The notes under the pieces are model-generated. The model saw only the letters and a list, made by a program, of their open reading frames with translations. It had not been told where the DNA came from and did no database searches. The translations under genes were made by a program, and so were the position numbers. DNA of 64,000 nucleotides. It comes from Chionoecetes opilio. Taxonomy: Eukaryota > Arthropoda > Malacostraca > Decapoda > Majidae. Location of the stretch: positions 585,927 through 649,926 of the forward strand of contig JACEEZ010023663.1 in NCBI GenBank assembly GCA_016584305.1, read 5' to 3'. Shown here in pieces: positions 31,201 through 36,657 of the stretch. Each line of letters begins with the position of its first letter. The first letter of the stretch is position 1.

Positions 31201-32851
31201 GGGAGTAGGGCGGCGTGGGGCTTAACACATATAATACTATAATATAATATATATGTATATCTTGGGTAAACAACAAACATGGCGGCCCAGTTTCTGAACG
31301 CTGATTGGCTGTCAATGGAGCGAGGCCTCTGATTGGCCCTTGCTCGCCGCCATGTTACGAGGTGCCAATTACGCATTTTAAAACGAATAAGCCCTTTTTT
31401 ATTCGTGGAGCGATGTAGGATTGCATACCCTTATTGAAATCCCTAGTTCATTGTAAGACTTTCCATAAAAGGTCTCCGAGTTTTAAGGCCTACGTAAAAT
31501 AAATATGACTCAAACAGTTAGTAACACCGTAGATTTTAGCGATATTTTGTTGACAATTCTTTTTTTACACTAAATATAGGTTTTTTGTGTGTGTTTTAAT
31601 ATATTTCGATATTTCCGCATCGTTTTATGTAGTAATCACGCGCCTGGTGGCTGTATTTTGTTTTTTTATTTTAAGGGTTTCTTGTTTACATTTTAACGTC
31701 AACCTTGTTCCTCCTTCTAAATGAATGGTGAGGTTATTTGTGTGTGATTAGCTATGCCTACAGGTGCAGTGTGTTTGTGTGTGTTTATGTGACGTATTTT
31801 TCACGTGTTTACTGGAGGAATATATCTGACTTAGGGGTTAAAAGGGTCAAATTATCGAAAAAACAAAAGATATGTTGCTCCCTGGTTTCAACACTGAACG
31901 AGGATCTGTTACTGTTTTTAAGATACACACGTCATATAGTATTTGCCCATAATTTTTCACGAATTATTGAGCCTTGGGTAAAAAGTCGATTTGTGTTCTG
32001 GTGAATTTGTTTTTTTCGGCCATCTTTTGAAACCCAATATTTCATTAATTCCTCGTTATTTCATTGTTTTTTTAGGCTTATTGTGTCCTAGTTATCATTA
32101 TTTTACTTTATCCGAGCGGATTTATAAATTATTTAATGTATTTGATTATGAAGGGAATAGTTGTAGCCTCGAGTTGCATGTCAAGATCAAGATAAGCTCT
32201 GATATTGATGACGTCACAGCGGCCATATTGGAAATTTATCCTTATTCTTATATTTCTACCTCAATTTACGACTTCCCTTGCTTGCAATATTCAAGGCTAT
32301 GTAAGGGGTAAGACAGTGTGTGGGGCTGTATTGCATGATATTACCCATTGACAAAGACAATATATGCACGATAAATAGGTAAAAACTGGGTATTTCTGGC
32401 TTCACTTATCTTGTTTTCTGCTGCTGTTTACCTCAATTTACGGGTTCCCTTGCAATATTCAAGGCTATGTAAGGGGTAAGAAAGGGTGTGGGGCTGTATT
32501 GCATGATATAACACCCAAGCAGAGGCAATATATGCACGCTAAATGGGTAAAAATAGGGTATTTCTGGGTTCAAAACTTTCCGCTATTATAAAAACAAGCC
32601 TTTTATTTATATTTTAATAGATTTTGATGTGTTTGTGTCCTCACTAATAACAGACACTAGCAGCATCCTCCTCACTCACAGACATTCTGAGACAGCCTCC
32701 CTCACCCTCACGGTCCTCACCTGGCTGGCTGGCTGGGTACATCTCCGTGTCTCGCCGCGCCACACACCGCCCACAGCCGCCTCTCACACCGCCTGCCGCC
32801 CGCCCACCCACGCCGCCCCAACACGCCCACCACTCCCAAGGGGCGCATCAT
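14261..32851 (-). CDS. SUPV3L1: ATP-dependent RNA helicase SUPV3L1 (SUV3), mitochondrial; 17 coding exons
   Basis: SUV3 unwinds RNA with a 3' overhang and works with polynucleotide phosphorylase in the mitochondrial degradosome. Coding exons in order are 32851-32721, 28732-28582, 28029-27898, 26954-26854, 25732-25611, 24763-24595, 24231-24120, 23803-23634, 23532-23364, 22590-22483, 21280-21139, 20741-20583, 18359-18180, 16536-16388, 15442-15246, 14709-14522 and 14326-14261. All donors are GT, all acceptors AG, and phases fit throughout. Corrected length is about 814 residues. Walker A GPTNSGKT is at 229-236, DEIQ at 313-316, motif V DAIGMGLN in exon 10 and motif [12 protein letters not shown] at 488-497. 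The SUV3 C-terminal domain spans exons 14-16. As given, exon 3 lacks one base and exon 10 has two extra bases plus a damaged motif V lead-in. The identity is secure; whether the gene is intact is not. Confidence 0.96.
14460..14489 (-). repeat. Duplicate of the exon 16 donor edge
   Basis: The 30 bases here repeat 14499-14528, which contains the last bases of exon 16 (CAACAG) and the donor with its downstream ATTACAATACACTA. The copy reads CTAACAG|GTACAG and lies about 39 bp into intron 16. Confidence 0.8.
14522..14709 (-). CDS. SUPV3L1: SUPV3L1 exon 16
   Basis: Contains [20 protein letters not shown], which aligns with the conserved SRLVQQGLLTPDML helix near the human C-terminus. Acceptor TTTTCACAG and donor GTAAAC; phase 1 in, phase 0 out. 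Confidence 0.93.
14716..15090 (-). mobile_element. LINE 3' end in intron 15
   Basis: Minus-strand copy with readable [20 protein letters not shown] and a frameshift in the NDWNGLS motif. It abuts a partial TTAA-MITE at 15090. Confidence 0.8.
15090..15215 (+). mobile_element. Partial TTAA-type MITE
   Basis: Starts TTAACCCCTTCACACCCAGA and covers about half of the family length before ending in unrelated sequence. A second partial copy lies at 14388-14455. Confidence 0.65.
15246..15442 (-). CDS. SUPV3L1: SUPV3L1 exon 15
   Basis: Encodes [20 protein letters not shown] and [15 protein letters not shown], the core of the SUV3 C-terminal domain, then a Ser/Thr-rich linker ([14 protein letters not shown]). 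Acceptor CTTTCAG, donor GTAAGT. Confidence 0.96.
15455..15632. repeat. About 42-bp minisatellite in intron 14
   Basis: Four to five units of AGTAAGTAAATAAGTGCTGA plus GAGTAAGGTCAGAA lie about 13 bp from the exon 15 acceptor. Confidence 0.85.
15709..16195. mobile_element. Long member of the TA-type palindromic MITE family
   Basis: Termini are ACCGTAGATAACACTTTAGT and the matching GACTTTAGTGTTATCTACGAT. It shares GCATCACTACTGGTATGTAT and GTGCCACTGAAGAT with the shorter members but has about 250 extra internal bases. Confidence 0.7.
16196..16381. repeat. GATA/GGTATTAGGTTAGACAGT array in intron 14
   Basis: Five units of TAGATAGATAGGTATTAGG plus TTAGACAGTG with variable numbers of GATA. The last unit ends within about 8 bp of the exon 14 donor. 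Confidence 0.85.
16388..16536 (-). CDS. SUPV3L1: SUPV3L1 exon 14
   Basis: The minus strand after CCCTCAG reads [38 protein letters not shown] and [12 protein letters not shown]. It aligns with FARQYSRNEP and LDLYLWLSYRF of human SUV3. Phase 0 in, phase 2 out. Confidence 0.95.
16598..16665 (+). mobile_element. LINE 3'-end fragment in intron 13
   Basis: Only AACAGGAACTACCACGTGTA, the GGCCCTTTGTAGCTTCC stretch and a degenerate tail remain. Confidence 0.7.
16798..16866 (-). mobile_element. Partial TTAA-type MITE in intron 13
   Basis: Begins CCCCTTGAGGCCCAGAACAT and loses similarity after about 65 bases. Confidence 0.6.
16901..18150. repeat. 32-bp minisatellite, about 39 copies, intron 13
   Basis: Unit GCCACACTAGTAGGGCTGCT plus AAGCTATATGAA, with alternating CC/AC, CTGC/CCGC/CCAC and TATA/TACA variants. 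It ends 30 bp from the exon 13 donor. No frame through it is credible. Confidence 0.97.
18180..18359 (-). CDS. SUPV3L1: SUPV3L1 exon 13
   Basis: Exactly 60 codons: [40 protein letters not shown] and [20 protein letters not shown]. It is closely related to the human DFKFSAELIQHIPLSLR and PINKKQPFVC segments. Acceptor TTCCCAG, donor GTGATT. Confidence 0.97.
18383..18552. repeat. 23-bp minisatellite, acceptor-side block of intron 12
   Basis: Seven or so units of the same GAAATAGTATCCAAGTAGTA type as the large array at 19268-20567, lying about 25 bp from the exon 13 acceptor. Confidence 0.9.
18550..18580 (-). repeat. Duplicate of the exon 12 donor edge
   Basis: The minus strand reads CTTATT|GTGAGTCAGCCATTG, matching the true exon 12 edge CTTATC|GTAAGTCAGCCATTG about 2 kb away. 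The copy lies at the edge of the small 23-bp array just as the original lies at the edge of the large one. Confidence 0.8.
18703..18757 (-). repeat. Duplicate of the exon 13 acceptor edge
   Basis: The minus strand reads GATGTTCTCAG|GATGTGTTTGTGAA, the acceptor and first 14 coding bases of exon 13, followed by unrelated sequence. It is a potential decoy acceptor in intron 12. Confidence 0.8.
18758..19267. other. Intron 12 spacer, nothing recognised
   Basis: About 510 bp between repeat blocks. Two CTACT(A)AGGAATGTTCAA stretches near 18768 and 18820 repeat each other. Confidence 0.5.
19268..20567. repeat. 23-bp minisatellite, large block of intron 12
   Basis: Units of GTATCCAAGTAGTAGTAGAA plus ATA alternate with a variant containing TATCTATCCAATTAG. 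There are more than 50 units, ending 16 bp from the exon 12 donor. The minus-strand frames rich in [14 protein letters not shown] are artefacts of this array. Confidence 0.97.
20583..20741 (-). CDS. SUPV3L1: SUPV3L1 exon 12
   Basis: Exactly 53 codons, [18 protein letters not shown] and on to [20 protein letters not shown] and [10 protein letters not shown]. It matches AAGLHPTAEQIEMFAYHLP of the human enzyme. Acceptor ATTTCAG, donor GTAAGT. Confidence 0.97.
20770..20935 (-). mobile_element. LINE 3' end in intron 11
   Basis: Tail, UTR and the last codons of the polyprotein ([15 protein letters not shown]) are present. It stops at an ACACACATACACAC run. Confidence 0.75.
21139..21280 (-). CDS. 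SUPV3L1: SUPV3L1 exon 11 (helicase motif VI)
   Basis: Reads [40 protein letters not shown] and [17 protein letters not shown] is motif VI with the Arg finger residues intact. Acceptor CTGCAG, donor GTACGT. Confidence 0.97.
21300..21664 (-). mobile_element. LINE 3' end split by a TTAA-type MITE
   Basis: The LINE part runs 21300-21360, is interrupted, and resumes at 21573 with CACTACCTACCTTTTATCCC. The break falls exactly at the TTAA found in intact LINE copies (TGTTACTTAACACTACC). Confidence 0.85.
21361..21572 (+). mobile_element. TTAA-type MITE (piggyBac-like), nested in LINE
   Basis: Ends TTTACCCCTTCACGCCCAGA and TCTGGGTCTCAAGGGGTTAA form short inverted repeats next to a TTAA target. Length is about 212 bp. 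TTAA targets with CCC-starting termini are typical of piggyBac-superfamily elements. Confidence 0.8.
21745..21945 (+). mobile_element. LINE 3' end in intron 10
   Basis: The plus strand begins in the NDWNGL motif (GGGTGGTAAATGATTGGAAT) and continues through the UTR to a degenerate ATGTTTTTTATGTTC tail. Confidence 0.8.
22071..22475. repeat. 62-92-bp tandem repeat in intron 10
   Basis: Six units start with GGTGCTGTAATAGAAGGTAA and contain varying numbers of TATAGTGTTGG. The last unit ends about 8 bp from the exon 10 donor. Confidence 0.9.
22483..22590 (-). CDS. SUPV3L1: SUPV3L1 exon 10 (motif V), frame-damaged
   Basis: The acceptor CCCCAAG and donor GTAAGT are fine, but the exon is 108 bp where phases require 106. 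Dropping one C near 22584 and one A near 22534 restores 34 internal codons with YKFHDPNNPC and DAIGMGLNL, matching FNDPNDPC and DAIGMGLNL of the family. Even then the four residues before the motif V Asp read NWHI where the family has LVAT or similar; another frame there gives ILIGI. The damage is local and the exon is flanked by repeats on both sides, which favours consensus error but does not prove it. Confidence 0.8.
22600..22880. repeat. ACATAGGCAGGGAAGACATA degenerate array in intron 9
   Basis: Around ten imperfect units mixing ATAAGAACATA (LINE-tail-like) with GGGCAAGGCAGGAACATAGC. The long minus-strand frames ([15 protein letters not shown]) are repeat artefacts. Confidence 0.85.
23182..23363. 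repeat. CAACAGTCAGCCACTCACTTAG array next to exon 9
   Basis: About eight 20-24-bp units abut the exon 9 donor. Two of them carry copies of the exon 9 edge (CTCACCTCCGTATATAAC at 23223-23240 and a variant at 23280-23296), so the array repeats a real 5' splice site. Confidence 0.88.
23364..23532 (-). CDS. SUPV3L1: SUPV3L1 exon 9
   Basis: [40 protein letters not shown] and [32 protein letters not shown] is the matching human stretch at the start of the second RecA-like domain. Acceptor TTGTAG, donor GTGAGT. Confidence 0.97.
23634..23803 (-). CDS. SUPV3L1: SUPV3L1 exon 8 (DEIQ motif)
   Basis: [38 protein letters not shown] and [23 protein letters not shown] is the SUV3 form of the Walker B/DExH motif, at residues 313-316. 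Acceptor TTGCACAG, donor GTGAGG. Confidence 0.97.
24120..24231 (-). CDS. SUPV3L1: SUPV3L1 exon 7
   Basis: [20 protein letters not shown] and [17 protein letters not shown], matching CDLVTGEER and CTVEMCSVTT of the family (motifs Ia/Ib). Donor GTATGT follows ACTGCAT; the split codon gives Phe with exon 8. Confidence 0.97.
24595..24763 (-). CDS. SUPV3L1: SUPV3L1 exon 6 (Walker A)
   Basis: [40 protein letters not shown] and [24 protein letters not shown] binds the ATP phosphates (residues 229-236). Acceptor CCCTCAG, donor GTAAGC. Confidence 0.98.
24981..25058 (-). mobile_element. LINE 3'-end fragment in intron 5
   Basis: ATAAGAACATAAGAACATAA tail plus UTR through GTTACTTAACACTACTT. It is directly followed by the duplicated exon 6 edge. 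Confidence 0.75.
25058..25085 (-). repeat. Duplicate of the exon 6 acceptor edge
   Basis: The minus strand reads TTCCTTCAG|GTACACAGAAGCA, nearly identical to the real exon 6 start GCCCTCAG|GTACACAGAAGCA about 310 bp downstream. It carries a usable-looking acceptor. Confidence 0.8.
25245..25575 (-). mobile_element. Long LINE 3' end in intron 5
   Basis: Tail, UTR and about 60 codons of C-terminal coding sequence are present, including the [13 protein letters not shown] segment and [19 protein letters not shown] residues. One of the longest copies in the window. Confidence 0.85.
25611..25732 (-). CDS. SUPV3L1: SUPV3L1 exon 5
   Basis: [40 protein letters not shown] and W (split). It aligns with FFLRHAKQIFP and DLRKISDLRIPPNW in the human N-terminal helical domain. 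Acceptor GTTTCAG, donor GTGAGT. Confidence 0.96.
25738..26110. repeat. 53-bp minisatellite in intron 4
   Basis: Seven units of TCATTATAATCCTGTTTCAA plus AAGATGCACTGTGGCTCAAT and GGCTCAAAAAACA. The first unit starts within 10 bp of the exon 5 acceptor. Confidence 0.95.
26390..26790. repeat. About 105-bp tandem repeat in intron 4
   Basis: Four units contain TATCAGGTAAACATAGGCAT and GATTTTTTGCCTTGTTAAAA. A single diverged copy lies far away at 38178-38275, so the unit derives from a dispersed element. Confidence 0.88.
26854..26954 (-). CDS. SUPV3L1: SUPV3L1 exon 4
   Basis: After GCACAG the exon reads [20 protein letters not shown] and [13 protein letters not shown], matching [20 protein letters not shown] of human SUV3. 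It is too short for a standalone open frame. Donor GTAGGT. Confidence 0.95.
26976..27047 (-). mobile_element. LINE 3'-end fragment in intron 3
   Basis: Short tail-proximal piece ending in GTAGTTCCTGTAATTGAC. Confidence 0.7.
27140..27594. mobile_element. TA-type palindromic MITE split by a TTAA-type MITE
   Basis: The left half (ACCGTCAATAACACTATAGT onward) runs to 27206 and the right half from 27417 to the mirrored CACTATAGTGTTGTTGACGG. The intervening 27207-27416 is a different element. Confidence 0.88.
27207..27416 (+). mobile_element. TTAA-type MITE nested in the palindromic MITE
   Basis: The junctions read ACAAATTTAA|CCCCTTCAC and AAGGGG|TTAAGCATCAC. Removing the element and one TTAA rebuilds the host sequence ACAAATTTAAGCATCAC, which shows the 4-bp target duplication directly. 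Confidence 0.88.
27628..27838 (+). mobile_element. TTAA-type MITE in intron 3
   Basis: Full-length copy from ATAACCCCTTCACACCCAGA to CTGGGCCTCAAGGGGTTAAA. Confidence 0.85.
27898..28029 (-). CDS. SUPV3L1: SUPV3L1 exon 3, one-base frameshift
   Basis: The exon begins [20 protein letters not shown] and [12 protein letters not shown], then the frame must change near 27932 to read [11 protein letters not shown] into the donor GTAAGT. The length is 132 bp where phases need 133. Both halves align to human LDKNEVKKVLDKFY and IQKLGADYGLD without a gap, so one base is missing. Confidence 0.92.
28050..28470 (-). mobile_element. Three stacked LINE 3' ends around a (TAG)n run
   Basis: Tails start near 28050, 28133 and 28258. 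The last copy is long enough to keep the WNGLS-region codons (to about 28470). A (TAG)n run of about 27 units lies at 28177-28257 between the second and third copies. Confidence 0.8.
28582..28732 (-). CDS. SUPV3L1: SUPV3L1 exon 2
   Basis: After TTTGCAG the frame reads [39 protein letters not shown] and [11 protein letters not shown]. The last segment matches TSLFVPLTVK of human SUV3. The Gly run comes from a GGT/GGC trinucleotide repeat. Donor GTAGCT; phase 2 from exon 1. Confidence 0.9.
28866..28982. mobile_element. Partial TA-type palindromic MITE
   Basis: Right half only, ending CGACTAGTGTTATCTACGGT; it contains CATCTTCAGTGGCACATGAA and GTAGTGATGCTATAATTC. Confidence 0.75.
29425..29545 (-). 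mobile_element. tRNA-derived SINE-like insertion
   Basis: The minus strand from 29525 contains GTGGTGTAACGGTAGCA (A-box-like) and GGGTTCGATCCC (B box) at the usual spacing. A TCCGC/GTGGA anticodon stem and a CTCGG/CTGAG T stem can be drawn, with GGC in the anticodon position. The acceptor stem does not pair well and no CCA-adjacent end is clear, so it is read as a SINE head or decayed tRNA rather than a working tRNA. It interrupts the left arm of the foldback element. Confidence 0.6.
30251..30846 (+). other. GC-rich open frames in foldback core, no known product
   Basis: Two plus-strand frames overlap (30251-30700 and 30445-30846), Arg-, Gly- and Pro-rich, without recognisable motifs. The base composition alone would give long frames here. 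A short internal echo (AAACTCTACG at 30497 and 30671) suggests duplication. I do not claim a gene. Confidence 0.3.
31262..31380. promoter_or_regulatory. Paired ATGGCGGC and CCAAT-type motifs
   Basis: AACAAACATGGCGGCCC at 31269 fits the YY1 consensus, GATTGGCTG and GATTGGCCC are inverted CCAAT boxes, and a mirrored GCCGCCATGTT follows at 31345. The arrangement resembles a promoter but no transcript start is visible. Confidence 0.35.
32721..32851 (-). CDS. SUPV3L1: SUPV3L1 exon 1 (mitochondrial presequence)
   Basis: From ATGATGCGCCCC the frame reads [39 protein letters not shown] and SQPA. It ends in AG before the donor GTGAGG, exactly the phase exon 2 needs. The segment has about ten Arg, almost no acidic residues in its first 35 positions and alternating hydrophobics, as expected of a matrix-targeting peptide. 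There is no sequence conservation to confirm it; phase, donor and composition are the evidence. Either of the first two ATGs could start. Confidence 0.75.
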
Positions 32852-33031
32852 GCTGCTAATTATCAACCACCATCACTACAATGTTAATCCTTCAATGAGA
32901 GAAAGAGTCTTGAGATATGGCACGCAGTCACACGCCGGAGTTCTCGACACTAAAGTTTACGTCGCTTTGTCACTGTCTCGTCTTTCTGCTCCTTTTCCTT
33001 TTCTCCAACCTTGCTGATTCTTAGAAAATGA

Positions 33032-33254
33032 GTTATTGAAGCTCTATCTTGGCATGAAATTGAATAGTATGTAAGTCTAACAAGTATAATGTAAAAAAAA
33101 ACGTCCTAAGAATTACAAATAAAGCAAAATAACCGACAAAAAAACGGCTGGTTATTTCGCTTTATTTGTTATTCTTATGAAGGTTTTTTTTTTTCAATTA
33201 TACTTGTCAGGCTTACATACTATTCATTTTCATGCCAAAGAGCTTCAATAATTA
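33032..33254. mobile_element. Hairpin MITE
   Basis: TTATTGAAGCTCTATCTTGG and TCTAACAAGTATAATGTAAA at the left are mirrored by CAAAGAGCTTCAATAATTA and AATTATACTTGTCAGGC at the right, with AAAGCGAAATAACC pairs at the centre. About 220 bp, non-coding. Confidence 0.85.
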
Positions 33255-33424
33255 TAATTGTCTTAGACTCAGCACTTCAATTATGTATTTTCGACACACG
33301 GCCTCTTGTAGCTTCCTTATTTTCTGATGTAGACGGCAAGGCACACTTATATAGTGATCTAATATGCTTCTTTATGACTATTCCTTCTTCTTCTTTCTTC
33401 CAATAATGTCTTTTAGCTCACATG

Positions 33425-33680
33425 ACTTCAATAGCAATACTCTTCAATGACGCAATAGCTACTCTTCAATGACGCAATAGCAATACTCTGATCAATGACG
33501 CAATAGCTACTCTTCAATGACGCAATAGCAATACTCTGATCAATGACGCAATAGCAATACTCTGATCAATGACGCAATAGCAATACTCTGATCAATGACG
33601 CAATAGCAATACTCTGATCAATGACGCAATAGCAATACTCTGATCAATGACGCAATAGCTACTCTTCAATGACGCAACTT
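33425..33680. repeat. 26-27-bp minisatellite
   Basis: About nine units of CAATGACGCAATAGCAATAC plus TCTGAT, or the shorter TACTCTT form. Confidence 0.93.
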
Positions 33681-33819
33681 TCTATCCAGCAAGGCACACT
33701 TCATCAGTCGCTTTATATGGTTCTATGATTTTATTCAGTATCTTTTTGCCTAGATTGCCTTGTATGGTACTTGGACTCCTGGCAAAGTGATGCTGCTCAA
33801 TAGATGAGATGAATAATCT

Positions 33820-34062
33820 TTTAGAGAAAACTGGTTCACAAATAGGGTGGTAAATGATTAGAATGGACTCGGTAGACAGGTGGTTAGTACGGAGTCAATA
33901 GGGAGTTTTAAAAGGAGGCTGGATAAATTCATGGATGGGGATTGATTGATTTAATGCCTAAAAAGGTGAAATGGGGATGAAAGGTGTATGTAGGTAGTGT
34001 TAAGTAACAGGAACTACCACGTGTAGGTCTCAGCCTCTTGTAGCTTCCTTATGTTCTTCAGT
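33820..34062 (+). mobile_element. LINE 3' end with small insertion
   Basis: The coding end (TNRVVND-like, then [12 protein letters not shown]) is interrupted near 33943 by about 32 bases containing GATTGATTTAATGCC before the UTR resumes. Confidence 0.82.
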
Positions 34063-34284
34063 AATCTGCTTATTTAGAAGCATCAATGGTCACAGTATTA
34101 GGGTTTTCTGGCTTTAATAATGAAGTAACTACTACCTAGGTCTATGCCTCAAGACAAGGCTCAGACTACTGTGCTTCTGACATTATTAAGGCTAAGTGTA
34201 GTGCTTCTGACCTTAATAGCTCGGTATTTAGGCATTTAAGGCTAAGTGTAGTGCTTCTGACCTTAATCTCATCTAAGAAACATT

Positions 34285-34410
34285 TAAAAAGAAAATAAGG
34301 AAGCTACAAGAGGCCGCGAGACCTACACGTGATAGTTCCTCTAACTTAACACTACCTACATCCACCTTTCATACCCATCCATAAAGCTGTCCAGATCTAG
34401 CCTCCTATAT
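34285..34410 (-). mobile_element. LINE 3'-end fragment
   Basis: Runs from AAAATAAGGAAGCTACAAGA to CCATAAAGCTGTCCAGATCT, then a short (TA)n run at 34409-34424. Confidence 0.75.
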
Positions 34411-34614
34411 ATATATATATATATGCCTGACAATGGCATAGAGGGGGCCAACCATCTGAGCACACAAGGAAATAAAAACCTACAGGCACTCGAGGCTAAA
34501 ACGTTAGAATAAAAATATGAGTTTCTCACCGGAGAGCAGCGGCAGTAGAAACTCCTGAGGAAAGAACTGTTGTAATGCCTTGGTTGTAGTTATACTTATA
34601 CTGGGTTGTATCTT

Positions 34615-34685
34615 AGTGTTAAGTAACAGGAACTACCTCGTGTAGGTCTCGCGGCCTCTTGTAGCTTCCTTATGTTCTTATATAT
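34615..34685 (+). mobile_element. LINE 3'-end fragment
   Basis: Starts AGTGTTAAGTAACAGGAACT and ends in TTATGTTCTTATA. Confidence 0.75.
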
Positions 34686-34835
34686 TCAGAAGACTCACCT
34701 GGGTGCTGGGTTTCTTACCTGTAAAGTTAAAAAATTGCAAAATTTCAAGAATTTTTGAATTTCAAAAGTGTTAAAAGCCTTTTAGCCATGCATTAGGCCT
34801 TCCCCTACACATGCAAGGTGGCACAACTACCCTCA

Positions 34836-35066
34836 ACAACACTGTAGTCACCACTGCACTAACGTCACCAGGTGCCATATATTACGAATGTTAGCATCAC
34901 TACAGACTTGTATGTGTCATTAGAGGCATGCACAGTAGTTTATATTATGTACCTGTCTTCAGTGGCACCTACAAGGCTGTAGTGATGCTAACATTCATAA
35001 CATTCGCCAGTAAACTTCGCCGGGCGACATTAGTGCAATGGCGACTAGTGTTGTTGACGGTACAGA
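34836..35066. mobile_element. TA-type palindromic MITE, full length
   Basis: From ACCCTCAACAACACTGTAGT to GGCGACTAGTGTTGTTGACG; the two halves pair around GCATGCACAGTAGTTTATA. Confidence 0.87.
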
Positions 35067-35269
35067 AATATTAATATGTAAATATATATAAAAAAAAAGA
35101 GAAGTTCACACACACACACGCACACATATATACATATATACATAGAAGCCTTGAATACATACGGCCTCTTGTAGCTTCCTTATTTTCTTATATTCTTTTG
35201 TTCTTATATAAAAAAAGAGCATTTAACTCACACACACATATGCATAGAAACCTTGAATACACATCATCC

Positions 35270-35345
35270 AGGAATGTAACACGAACTACCATGTGTAGGT
35301 CTCACGGCCTCTTGTAGCTTCCATATTTTCTTATGTTCTTATATA
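35270..35345 (+). mobile_element. LINE 3'-end fragment
   Basis: CAGGAATGTAACACGAACTA through the GGCCTCTTGTAGCTTCCAT stretch. Another sliver lies at 35160-35195. Confidence 0.65.
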
Positions 35346-36387
35346 TATAAAAGAGCATTTCACTCACACATATATACATAGAAGCCTTGGAAACATAAGA
35401 ACATAAGAACATAATCATCATACATACATATATACATACATAATACGTACTTATAATCAGGATACACATTCATGAGACAGGATTTTTTTTGCCTTTATTA
35501 GCCATAAGATAAAAACCACATTGGTAGACATTCACAACTGCACAACTTTTATTTTCACAGACATGAGGCATTATTGTTTATTATTTTATTGGTACTAGCA
35601 TCAAACTATCGTCTTACCAACACTGCACTGATACATTTGATACCCGATCACGATGATAAAGAGGAGAGGGAATACCTAGTAGCAGGAAATAGCAGCAGGT
35701 CAAAGGTCAAACTTTATAGATGACAAATTACATGACGAGAATAATTGAAAAATGTCCATTAACTATTCATGTCTTTGGTCTCTTAGGGGTTAAGAGAGAG
35801 GAAAATAATGGTAAGAGTAATGGTATAGGAACGTACATTTACCAAACCTTCAAAATGGGTGATTGAGGAAATATAATTATAATGGTCAGGGCTACGTTAC
35901 CTGTAGTGTGAGTAATAAAAGCATGACACTGACAAGCTCAACAATACAAAAAGTCTACATACCAGAAGCATAACATGTGAGCAAATATGGCCATAAATAA
36001 AAGAATATACCATAAATAGATATAAATGACATAAGGAATAGATGATATATTAATTAATGAAATAAATATCCTAGGGCAGAGGTTAAGTATGCCTCGTTTT
36101 GGTCATGGTAAAAAAAAAGAAGATAAACATGACATAAAAATACATGATAAATGAATTAAAAACAACAAATATAATAGACAGAGGTTCCGTGTGCCTCGTT
36201 TTGGTCCTAGTTTAATTGTTGTTGTTCTAAAATCTAAGTCTGAGCCAAGGATGATGAGTTATAAGCCTGGAATGCCATGTGAGTAAAGCCTGGAATGCCT
36301 TGGAATGTCTACTGCCTACACGGGAATGGGTGCCTACGAGATCATTAGTAGAGTTAAGAGTGACACATGGGAGGGTGAGTTACCTAT
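35346..36387. other. Intergenic, no feature recognised
   Basis: About 1 kb of AT-rich sequence. GCCTCGTTTTGGTC occurs twice (36092 and 36196). No coding evidence on either strand. Confidence 0.5.
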
Positions 36388-36657
36388 GAGGCCGTCCACA
36401 CGGGCGACCTTTGCCCGCCAAACTTTGCTCAGTGTGACGTCCGAAATGGAGAAACCGTGAGCAAAGCTTCATAAAGGTTTTCCCTAATGTTTAGCGATCC
36501 ATGTTGTCGTACACCACTCGATCCTGTTTCAGTCACTGCCAGGCTCTGACTGCCCAACCAACGTCGTTTGGACAGCAGCATAAATGCGTGTGACAGGCTT
36601 AGCCCGCCAAGAGGCAAAGTTTACCGAGCAAAGCTCCCCCGTGTGGACGGGGCCTGA
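36388..36657. mobile_element. MITE with GGCCGTCCACACGGG-type termini
   Basis: GAGGCCGTCCACACGGGCGA at the left is mirrored by CCCGTGTGGACGGGGCCTGA at the right, and sub-terminal CCCGCCAA(A/G) and CAAAGTTT pieces also pair. About 270 bp. The superfamily was not determined. Confidence 0.75.

Larger units (their letters stand above)
29122..32650. mobile_element. 3.5 kb foldback element with GC-rich core in intron 1
   Basis: The outer ends are TTATTAGTGAGGACACAAAC and its complement GTTTGTGTCCTCACTAATAA. The arms (about 29122-29830 and 32250-32650) carry tandem sub-units with GCAATATATGCACG(A/C)TAAAT and ATCATGCAATACAGCC. The left arm has more sub-units and a tRNA-like insertion. The interior at about 30250-31390 is much richer in G+C than its surroundings and holds overlapping open frames with no known motif. 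No transposase was recognised. Confidence 0.75.
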
